Assembly: GCA_026225435.1 (NCBI GenBank)
Contig: JAMFST010001493.1
Span: 1-5,670 of the forward strand
DNA from: Labilithrix luteola
Lineage (GTDB): Bacteria; Myxococcota_A; Polyangia; Polyangiales; Polyangiaceae
Reading direction: 5' to 3'
Length of the DNA: 5,670 nucleotides
Shown here: in pieces, positions 1 to 5,448 of the stretch
How positions within the stretch are numbered: position 1 is the stretch's first letter
Layout of the letters: each line of letters opens with the position of its first letter
Position numbers and translations under genes: made by a program
Notes under the pieces: generated by a model
The model's input: only the letters and a program-made list of their open reading frames with translations
Databases searched by the model: none
What the model was told of the DNA's origin: nothing

Positions 1-2
1 GC

Positions 3-140
3 AGTGGCCCGCCCGCCGGCGCCAGCCGCGGCAAGCCCGCTGGCGGCACACGGGGTTCGAGCGGCGGAGCAAGCCGTGGCAAGCCTTCGGGCGGCGGCAC
101 CCGCGGCAGCAGCAACGGCGGCGCCCGCGGCCGCCGCTAG
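3..140 (+). CDS. 3' end of an unidentified gene with a Gly/Ser/Arg/Lys-rich C-terminal tail
   Basis: The reading frame is open from the left edge and ends at TAG 138-140, giving 45 visible residues. I chose this frame over the other two plus-strand frames because it gives a coherent low-complexity tail with an internal repeat (GASRGKPAGGTRGSS, then GASRGKPSGGGTRGSS) ending in GGARGRR. The alternatives are Ala/Pro or Arg/Gln noise, and one of them runs far into the 3' end of the opposing esterase gene. Basic, Gly/Ser-rich tails of this kind are known on RNA-binding proteins such as DEAD-box helicases and pseudouridine synthases. No catalytic domain is visible here, so the function cannot be named. 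The gene converges on the minus-strand esterase with 14 bases between the stop codons. Confidence 0.7.
   Translation, partial: SGPPAGASRGKPAGGTRGSSGGASRGKPSGGGTRGSSNGGARGRR
18..113 (+). repeat. In-frame duplicated 15/16-codon repeat encoding the basic Gly/Ser tail
   Basis: Unit 1 (18-62, 45 bases) encodes GASRGKPAGGTRGSS. After one Gly codon, unit 2 (66-113, 48 bases) encodes GASRGKPSGGGTRGSS. The proteins match at 14 of 15 positions apart from one inserted Gly and an A/S change, while the DNA differs at several synonymous third positions (for example CGC/CGT and CCC/CCT). This points to an older duplication kept at protein level rather than a very recent slippage. Confidence 0.75.
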
Positions 141-154
141 GCTAGAGCGGATCG

Positions 155-2995
155 CTAGGGGAGGTAGGGCGTGGCGTCGTGTTCGGACGCTGCGCCCGGC
201 CGGCTCGTCGTGGCCAGCGGATCGAGCCTTCGCTCGCGCGGCGGCAAGGACCAGTCGACGCCGAAGAAGCCCGCCTCGCGCAGCTTCCCCGCGTTGAGCA
301 GGAGCTGGCCTCGCGCCGGCGCCACCTCGGCGTCGTACACGGCGAAGTCCGGCAAGAGGTCCGGCAGCGACAGCGACCGTAACGTGGCGCGCGCGTCGAC
401 CCCTTCGACGACGACCACGTAGCGGTCCTTGCGCTTCGGGTTCGGGCGCACGAACGCCGCCCCTAGCTGCTCGCCGTCGAGCCGCTCGTCGCCGACGACG
501 ACCTGCTTTCCCTCGATGCGGATCGGCAGATCCGGCTCGAGAGCGCGCACCAGCTCGTTGGTCGCCGCGCGCCCCACGAGGAACAGGGCGCGGTCGCCGT
601 CGAGCTTCTCGCCACGCGCGCGGAACTCGCGGTCGCTCATCACCGGGTAGTCGAGGTTCATCCCGCCGCGGACGTGCGCCCAGCCGCGGGCGACGCGCTC
701 GTTCAGCGCCGCCTCCTCCGGATCGCTGGCGCCGTAGACGAAGAGGAGCGGCTCATCGAACACGTCGCGGATCGGCCCGGTGACGTGCCCTTCCTTCCAC
801 TCGCTCGCCGTGCTCGGCCCCTTGGCCCAGCTGGCCCCGCCCGTCCCGTGACGATGCGCGACGAGCGGCTCGTCGGCGCCGTAGCCGAGCTCCTGCCCAT
901 CGAGCCGCACCCGCACCGCTCCGCTGGCCTGCCCGATGGCGCTCGAGCGATCGAAGCGGACGGTGTCCACCCCGTGCGTGGTGACCTCGATCTTGCCCGC
1001 CGAAGCGGTCGCGTCGACGTCGCCCCAGGCGTCGGGCGCGGTGAAGCGCACCACGTGCACCCAGCTGTCGTCGCCGTCGCGCAGCCGGACGGTCCGCAGG
1101 TGCACGTGCTTCGGCGCGGCGACCATCCGCTTGTCGTGGAGCCACTCGAGGCCGGCGAGGTTCTCGTAGGTCCCGGCCCAGACGTTGTGCCCCTTGTTCG
1201 GATGCTCGTCGATCTCGGCGAAGCCGCTGCCATAGTCGTCGTGCAGCTTCTGGTAGCGGTCGATGAGCACCTGGCTGTTGGCCGTCGGCGTGTCCATCGT
1301 CCCGTGCACGATGTACAGAGGCAGCCACTGCCCGTTGTCCGCCCAGTCGACGTTGGAGCGCTCCTCGGAGAGTAGCTGCTCCCACGGGCGCAGCACCCGG
1401 CCGTGGAAATCGCGGCGCACGAAGTAGCTGTGGTAGCCGCACAAGGGCTCGGAGGCGGCGAAGACCCCCGGGTGGTGCAGGGGGATCGCCGCGGCGCCGA
1501 TGCCGCCCATGGACAGTCCGGTCATCGTCACCCGCGACGGGTCGATGGAGTAGTCCTTCTCGACGGCCGCCATCACATCGAGCACGTCCTCCTCGCCCAT
1601 CTCGCGGTACATCGAGTTGCCGAAGGCGTCGGGCGTCACCACGAAGGCGTCGTACCCGTGGACGATGTCCAGGTGGCGCGCCTCCCATGGTTGATCGCGC
1701 TTGGGGTCGTCGCCGCCGAACATCCAGCGGAGCATGGCCAGCGGCAGCCCGTTCATCCCGTGGAGCCCGACCACCAGCGGCCACGGCTTCCCCTCTCCCG
1801 GGCGATACCCCGGAGGAATGTACAGACCGTACTGGTGCAGCTTGCCGTCGAGACGCGAGCGGTAGCCGCGGGTCATGGCGCCACGGCGCTCGGCCTGCGG
1901 ATCCTGACCTGCCGCCAGCCGCGCCGCGAGTCGCGAGAGCTCCTCGGACTCGTGCGCCTGCGACTCGAGGTCCACGTCGCCGGCGTCGACCCGCTTCGCC
2001 AGCTCGGTCGCCAGGAGCTCGACGTCGTCGCTCGGGTGCGCGGCCAGCGCGGCCCACGCTTCCCCGAGCGCGCGCCGGCTCGCCTCGCGGCCGGAGAAGG
2101 GGAAGCGCACCGTGCGGGACAGGTCCCCGGCCCGCGTCGCGCTCGTCTCGCGTCCCCGCAGCTCCACCGAGAGCGTCGCTCGGCCTTTCTCCACCGCGGC
2201 CAGCGCCGCGCCGGTCAGCGCCGGCAGCTCGATGCGCATCACGGGGGCGGTCAGGTCGAACGGCCCGGGATCGACGTCGAACACCGTGCTGCCGGTCCCG
2301 CTCCCCGACTCGAGCTTCACTCGCACGTCGAGCGGTGCGTCCAGCGGCGCCCCTTCGGGAAAGCGGACCACCACGTGCGGCGCGTACCCGAGGGCGCGCA
2401 CGCCGCGCTCGAAGGTCACCACCGACATCGTCGTCAGCAACCGGCGCGCGTCGCTCTCCCCGGTGCCGGGCAGGGCGAGGCAGGCATCGCGCGGCGCGCG
2501 CCACGCGTGATCGAGCAGGCGCACGTGGAACGACCAGGCGCCGTCTCGCTGGTGAAGCACCAGCGCCACCGGATGCTCGCCGGCCGGCAGGTCGAGCGGC
2601 ACCACGTCGTCGTCGTCCCGCTCGGGGCGCGCCTCGTCGCGCTGGAAGACGCGCTTGCCGTCCACGTACAGCTCGACGCCGTCGTCCACCCCGAGGCCGA
2701 GGTAGTAGCGCCCGGGCGTCGCGATGCGGAGCACGCCCGCGGCCGTCGCGTACACGTTCGCCTGTCCCGCAGCCGGGTGCAGCGCCTTCTTCACGTCGAG
2801 CGGCCCGCCGTCGCTGCTCTCCAGCGTCCAGCGAGCCGTGCTCGTTGCTCCCGAGCTGGTTACTCCCGAAATTGCGGCGGCGCGCGCCACCTCGGCGCTG
2901 GGTGTCGGCCCCGTCAGGAGCCACGCACCGAGCAGCCCGGCGGCCAGCGGGCTCGCACCGGATCCAGCGCCCGCCGCCGCCGCCAGACAGATCAA
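155..2995 (-). CDS. Exported PA14-like/alpha-beta hydrolase (PHB-depolymerase/feruloyl-esterase-like) protein, 946 aa
   Basis: This is probably a secreted or envelope esterase; the substrate is unknown. I start it at TTG 2995-2993, which overlaps the preceding stop as TTGA. The open frame extends 120 codons further upstream, but that part is Arg/Pro-rich shadow of the Zn-ribbon gene, and the next start (GTG, residue 36) would remove the hydrophobic leader. Residues 2-28 form a signal-peptide-like segment, although it lacks the usual basic N-region. Residues ~81-162 look PA14-like (GLGVDDGVELYVDGKRVF, then an LPAGEH turn). Residues ~385-622 are an alpha/beta hydrolase: oxyanion-type GLHGMNG at 410-416, nucleophile elbow GLSMGG with Ser495, likely acid Asp568 in HGTMD, and likely His603 in KGHN. 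Residues ~630-920 form a further region with strand-rich stretches (LFLVG at 804-808, RPNPKRKDRYVVV at 850-862) resembling C-terminal parts of some large predicted esterases. The triad is intact, so activity is likely. The hydrolase call is firm; the substrate class is not. Confidence 0.9.
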   Translation of the reverse strand: MICLAAAAGAGSGASPLAAGLLGAWLLTGPTPSAEVARAAAISGVTSSGATSTARWTLESSDGGPLDVKKALHPAAGQANVYATAAGVLRIATPGRYYLGLGVDDGVELYVDGKRVFQRDEARPERDDDDVVPLDLPAGEHPVALVLHQRDGAWSFHVRLLDHAWRAPRDACLALPGTGESDARRLLTTMSVVTFERGVRALGYAPHVVVRFPEGAPLDAPLDVRVKLESGSGTGSTVFDVDPGPFDLTAPVMRIELPALTGAALAAVEKGRATLSVELRGRETSATRAGDLSRTVRFPFSGREASRRALGEAWAALAAHPSDDVELLATELAKRVDAGDVDLESQAHESEELSRLAARLAAGQDPQAERRGAMTRGYRSRLDGKLHQYGLYIPPGYRPGEGKPWPLVVGLHGMNGLPLAMLRWMFGGDDPKRDQPWEARHLDIVHGYDAFVVTPDAFGNSMYREMGEEDVLDVMAAVEKDYSIDPSRVTMTGLSMGGIGAAAIPLHHPGVFAASEPLCGYHSYFVRRDFHGRVLRPWEQLLSEERSNVDWADNGQWLPLYIVHGTMDTPTANSQVLIDRYQKLHDDYGSGFAEIDEHPNKGHNVWAGTYENLAGLEWLHDKRMVAAPKHVHLRTVRLRDGDDSWVHVVRFTAPDAWGDVDATASAGKIEVTTHGVDTVRFDRSSAIGQASGAVRVRLDGQELGYGADEPLVAHRHGTGGASWAKGPSTASEWKEGHVTGPIRDVFDEPLLFVYGASDPEEAALNERVARGWAHVRGGMNLDYPVMSDREFRARGEKLDGDRALFLVGRAATNELVRALEPDLPIRIEGKQVVVGDERLDGEQLGAAFVRPNPKRKDRYVVVVEGVDARATLRSLSLPDLLPDFAVYDAEVAPARGQLLLNAGKLREAGFFGVDWSLPPRERRLDPLATTSRPGAASEHDATPYLP

Positions 2996-3468
2996 TCGAC
3001 CATCGCCTGCGCGAGCGTACGAGCCTCGTCCTTGAAGAGGACCTCGACCTTGCGGATGTCGATCACCCGGGTGACGACGCCGTCGCCGAACTTCGAGTGG
3101 CGGACCAGGTCCCCCTGCTCGAAGGTGTTGGAGATGCGGTAGTTCACGAAGTCGCCCATCGCCTTGCCGGCGATGGCCTTCTCCCAGATGTTGCGGTGGT
3201 CCGCCTCGGCCTGCAGGGCGCGAGTGGCGGCGGCGCTCATGCGCGGAGCCTTGGGCCCGGCGCTTCGCGGGGTGCCGGTGGCGCCGCAGGCGGCGGTCTT
3301 CTTCTCGCCGGGGGCGCTGGCCCGGTAGTTGTGGTGGGAGTTGCAGGTCGAGCATTCGACACGCTTCGGGGCGGTCCCGACCATGGCGATGATGCGGTGG
3401 TTCAGGACCATTTTGCAGCTGGTGCAGTAGCTGTCGACTTCGCCACCGGCTCTAAGGGGTTTTGCCAT
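2992..3468 (-). CDS. Zn-ribbon protein with C-terminal UvrD-like Tudor/SH3 domain, 158 aa
   Basis: A small cytoplasmic protein, probably nucleic-acid or RNA-polymerase associated; this role is inferred from its domains. The N-terminus has two CxxC knuckles, Cys15/Cys18 (YCTSC) and Cys39/Cys42 (ECSTC), spaced as in a zinc ribbon and followed by HHNYR. Residues ~46-78 are a basic, Ala/Pro/Gly-rich linker. Residues ~82-108 look helical. Residues ~113-150 (FEQGDLVRHSKFGDGVVTRV, then VEVLFKDEARTLAQ) match the pattern of the Tudor-like C-terminal domain of UvrD/PcrA helicases (GDxVxHxxFGxGxV). The start is ATG 3468-3466; no clear Shine-Dalgarno sequence lies upstream. It lies 43 bases downstream of the 146-aa gene, and its stop codon overlaps the esterase start, so it is probably the middle gene of an operon. 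No signal peptide is seen. The domain reading is good, but the biological role is unknown. Confidence 0.92.
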   Translation of the reverse strand: MAKPLRAGGEVDSYCTSCKMVLNHRIIAMVGTAPKRVECSTCNSHHNYRASAPGEKKTAACGATGTPRSAGPKAPRMSAAATRALQAEADHRNIWEKAIAGKAMGDFVNYRISNTFEQGDLVRHSKFGDGVVTRVIDIRKVEVLFKDEARTLAQAMVD

Positions 3469-3490
3469 CGGACGCGCAGGGTAGCAGAAC

Positions 3491-3511
3491 GCGCGCCTCT
3501 CGCGGGCGCGC
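3491..3511 (-). terminator. Perfect 7-bp GC hairpin directly after a stop codon: weak terminator or intercistronic stem-loop
   Basis: GCGCGCC (3491-3497) and GGCGCGC (3505-3511) are exact reverse complements around a 7-base loop. On the minus strand the hairpin begins on the base right after the TAA of the 146-aa gene (3514-3512) and ends 22 bases before the ATG of the Zn-ribbon gene. No T-tract follows (the next bases read GTTCTGC), so a classic intrinsic terminator is unlikely. Partial attenuation or protection of the upstream transcript's 3' end is more plausible. GC-rich inverted repeats also arise easily by chance in DNA this rich in G and C. Confidence 0.35.
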
Positions 3512-3952
3512 TTACGCGTCGCCGCTACGGGGCGCCGCGCGATTCGACTTGCGCCCCTCGCGGCTCTCTTCGGCAGGCGGAGGCGGCGCCGCGGGGGTGC
3601 CCTTCGACTTGAAACCGACGGTCGCCTTCACCTCGAGCTCCATGCTCGACAGCATGCGTTGCAGCTCCTCGGCGAGGTTGGTGTGCTCGAGAAAATCGCG
3701 CATCTCCTTGGCCACCACGCGAAAGAGGCCGGCCTTCGTCTCGTCGACCTGCTGCAGGATCGCGGTCGCGATCTCCTTCGGCAGCTTCATGTCGTTCACG
3801 AAGGACTTCAGGTTGTCCGGAGCCTCGCTCGCCCTCTCGACGCTGTGCTCCACGGCCTCGACGGCGCGCTTGAGCAGGTCGGGGATCACCGATTCGAGCC
3901 GGCGGCGGCGCGAATCCTCGGCACGGGGCGCATCGCGGTCTCGATCGGTCAT
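3512..3952 (-). CDS. Conserved-looking helical protein of unknown function, 146 aa
   Basis: I do not recognise a named family. The N-terminus (1-18) is highly charged, with a run of four Arg. Residues ~17-105 look like a bundle of amphipathic helices (for example VIPDLLKRAVEAVEHSVERA, then EIATAILQQVDETKAGLFRV and AEELQRMLSSMELEVKA). Residues ~114-146 are a disordered Pro/Arg/Ser tail with five Pro in a row and no Cys. It has no signal peptide or membrane segment, so it is probably cytoplasmic. The helical character and the KxGLFRVVAKEMRDFLEH stretch are loosely reminiscent of phasin-like or polymer-associated helical proteins, but this is only a resemblance. ATG 3952-3950 is the first good start; a GGGGAG stretch lies about 13 bases upstream, farther than ideal for a ribosome binding site. 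It is probably the first gene of the three-gene minus-strand cluster. Confidence 0.88.
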   Translation of the reverse strand: MTDRDRDAPRAEDSRRRRLESVIPDLLKRAVEAVEHSVERASEAPDNLKSFVNDMKLPKEIATAILQQVDETKAGLFRVVAKEMRDFLEHTNLAEELQRMLSSMELEVKATVGFKSKGTPAAPPPPAEESREGRKSNRAAPRSGDA

Positions 3953-4026
3953 GGACGGGGGCTAGCTCCCCACGCAAACGGGGTCAACCGCGGATGACGC
4001 GGCGCGGAGAGCTGTTTTTCGGCCGC

Positions 4027-4044
4027 GCCGGGGGCAAACCCGGC
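4027..4044. repeat. 6-bp GC inverted repeat in the divergent intergenic region
   Basis: GCCGGG (4027-4032) pairs with CCCGGC (4039-4044) around the loop GGCAAA. It lies between the divergent gene starts. On the plus strand a run of five T (about 4015-4019) comes before it rather than after it, and on the minus strand no T-tract follows, so it is not an intrinsic terminator for either direction. It would lie in the 5' leader of the minus-strand genes if they are transcribed from the AT-rich patch farther right. A chance origin is quite possible. Confidence 0.3.
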
Positions 4045-4081
4045 CCCAGGTGTCCGACATGCACGCCTCTGACGTTTCTTC

Positions 4082-4110
4082 TTGAATACGACTTTCATAT
4101 TCGTTATCAC
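4082..4110 (+). promoter_or_regulatory. Candidate sigma70-type promoter for the di-haem oxidoreductase operon
   Basis: TTGAAT (4082-4087) matches the -35 consensus TTGACA at 4 of 6 bases, and TATCAC (4105-4110) matches the -10 consensus TATAAT at 4 of 6, with a 17-base spacer. The patch at about 4078-4120 is clearly more AT-rich than anything else in the window, which is what a promoter would show here. Transcription would begin near 4116-4118, right at the first ATG of the gene, so a leaderless message is possible if that ATG is used; starting at ATG 4145 would leave a short leader. A 6-bp inverted repeat, ATACGA (4086-4091) with TCGTAT (4114-4119), flanks the core. Confidence 0.45.
4090..4108. 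promoter_or_regulatory. Fur-box-like sequence overlapping the -10 region
   Basis: GACTTTCATATTCGTTATC, aligned by eye with the E. coli Fur consensus GATAATGATAATCATTATC, agrees at 13 of 19 positions; the right half (TTATC) is the better half-site. It fills most of the spacer and overlaps the proposed -10, where a bound repressor would block RNA polymerase. An iron-responsive operator would suit an operon of a DUF1111-type oxidoreductase and a possible imelysin. Any AT-rich patch scores partly by chance, so this remains a hypothesis. Confidence 0.3.
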
Positions 4111-4117
4111 CGTTCGT

Positions 4118-5422
4118 ATGTTCCCGCTCGTTCCCGGTCTCCGCATGCAGGCGCTCTGCTACGCCACCGCCTCGCTCGGCGCGGCTGCTCTGTACGGATG
4201 CTCGGGGAGCTCGGACGGCGCGCCCGTCACCGCCTCGCCGGACGCAGGCGCGGTCTCCACCGCTCTCACGGGCGTGAACCTGCCGTCGGGCGCCCGTCTG
4301 GACGAGGCCTTCGCCACCGCCACCGCCGACGAGATCAGCGCCTTCGACAAGGGCGACCAGCTGTTCGACAACGTCTTCTTCCCCGCCGACGGTCTCGGCC
4401 CGGTCTACGTCGACGTCGGCTGCGGGCAGTGCCACCAGAACGGGCTGCGCGGCGCGGGGCTCGACCGCCGCATGATCGCGGTGATGGCGGACGGCTTCAC
4501 CACCGCCGCGGACCAGTCGCTCTTCCCCTACGGCTTCGAGGAGCGCCCGCTGATGACCGCGGGGGCGACCATCCCCGTGCTCCCTCCGGACGCCGGCGCG
4601 CTGCCCAGCGGCGAGACGGTCAAGGTCACCATCCGCAACCCGCCGCCGATCATCGGCCGCGGCTACATGGAGGCGGTCGAGGACTCCGAGATCCAGCGGG
4701 TGGAGGCGGAGCAGGCGGCGCGCACGGACGGCATCCACGGCCACATCAACTGGGTGGCGTACGCCTCGCAGACCGTCGCCAACCCCGCGTACGGGACGCT
4801 GACGCCGGGGCAGATGGTCATCGGCCGCTTCGGCCTCAAGGCGCGCGTCCCCACGCTCGACGACTTCGCCTCGGACGCGCTGCAGAACGACATGGGCATC
4901 ACCTCGCCCATGCGGCCCGTCGAGATCGCCAACCCGAACGGCCTCCTCGACGACGAGAAGCCGGGCATCGACACCACGCTCGACCACATCAACACGCTCG
5001 CCACGTACATGCGGCTCACCGCCATCCCGACGCGCGCTCTCCCCGCCGGCAACGGCGCGCAGCTGTTCGAGCAGGCGCAGTGCAGCGTGTGCCACGCGCC
5101 GACGCTGCATACCCGCAGCGACTACCCCATCGCCGAGCTCGCGGACATCGACGCGCCCATCTACACGGACATGCTGGTGCACGACTTCGGCACCGTGCAG
5201 GCCGATGGGATGGCCGACGGGACCGCGACCAGCACGGAGTTCCGGACGGCGCCGCTCATCGGGCTGCGCTTCCAGTTCACGTTCCTGAACGACGGCAGCG
5301 CGCACTCCGTCCAGGACGCCATCGCCGCGCACGCCGGCGAAGCCGCCGGTGCAGCGCAGGCCTTCGCCAACCTGTCAGCATCCGATCAAGCCACCCTCCT
5401 CACGTGGGTCGAAGCCCTCTAG
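4118..5422 (+). CDS. Di-haem oxidoreductase lipoprotein (DUF1111/DHOR family, COG3488-like), 434 aa
   Basis: This is an exported c-type di-haem protein, related to cytochrome c peroxidase/MauG-type proteins and annotated as 'thiol oxidoreductase' in similar genes. Its physiological substrate is unsettled. Counting from ATG 4118, haem site 1 is CGQCH (Cys102, Cys105, His106; bases 4421-4435) and haem site 2 is CSVCH (Cys322, Cys325, His326; bases 5081-5095). Family signatures follow: LVHDFG with an ADGMADG loop, FRTAPLIGL, then FLNDGSAHSVQDAIAAHAGE and a C-terminal LSASDQATLLTWVEAL helix. The leader ends in a lipobox-like LYGC with Cys28, so membrane anchoring is likely. ATG 4118 keeps an Arg in the N-region; ATG 4145 (425 aa) gives a shorter leader without basic residues; TTG 4082 would make the leader unusually long and lies in the promoter. 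Length is normal for the family. A second lipoprotein gene follows after 26 bases, which suggests an operon. Confidence 0.94.
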   Translation: MFPLVPGLRMQALCYATASLGAAALYGCSGSSDGAPVTASPDAGAVSTALTGVNLPSGARLDEAFATATADEISAFDKGDQLFDNVFFPADGLGPVYVDVGCGQCHQNGLRGAGLDRRMIAVMADGFTTAADQSLFPYGFEERPLMTAGATIPVLPPDAGALPSGETVKVTIRNPPPIIGRGYMEAVEDSEIQRVEAEQAARTDGIHGHINWVAYASQTVANPAYGTLTPGQMVIGRFGLKARVPTLDDFASDALQNDMGITSPMRPVEIANPNGLLDDEKPGIDTTLDHINTLATYMRLTAIPTRALPAGNGAQLFEQAQCSVCHAPTLHTRSDYPIAELADIDAPIYTDMLVHDFGTVQADGMADGTATSTEFRTAPLIGLRFQFTFLNDGSAHSVQDAIAAHAGEAAGAAQAFANLSASDQATLLTWVEAL

Positions 5423-5448
5423 AGAGGGCAGGAAAGTACAAAATTACA

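Noticed and set aside
134..150. 5-bp inverted repeat (CCGCT/AGCGG) between the convergent genes as a shared terminator
   Set aside because: The stem is short, there is no T-tract on either strand, and it overlaps the stop codon of the rightward gene.
4..297. Ala-rich plus-strand open frame at the left edge
   Set aside because: It is low-complexity Ala/Arg, runs 143 bases into the 3' end of the esterase on the other strand, and competes with a frame that shows an ordered repeat and a stop at 140.
753..2924. 723-codon open frame on the minus strand in another frame of the esterase
   Set aside because: It is almost entirely Arg/Ala/Gly, lies inside the esterase and shows no motif.
2996..3355. 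120-codon N-terminal extension of the esterase
   Set aside because: The segment is an Arg/Pro-rich shadow of the Zn-ribbon gene read in a different frame; the hydrophobic leader starts right at TTG 2995.
1403..3612. Two long plus-strand open frames (1403-3142 and 1687-3612) opposite the esterase and its upstream gene
   Set aside because: Composition is Arg/His/Pro/Ala-rich with no domain; they are typical antisense shadows in very GC-rich DNA, and the minus strand has clear motifs (GLSMGG, CxxC pairs).
3959..3987. Minus-strand TTGACC with TAGCCC at 17 bases as promoter of the 146-aa gene
   Set aside because: The -35 is fair but the -10 is very poor and would start transcription on the ATG itself; the AT-rich patch farther right is an equally likely location.
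3962..5332. 456-codon minus-strand open frame opposite the di-haem gene
   Set aside because: It is Arg/Val/Gly/Asp-rich with no recognisable pattern; the plus strand encodes two haem sites and family signatures.
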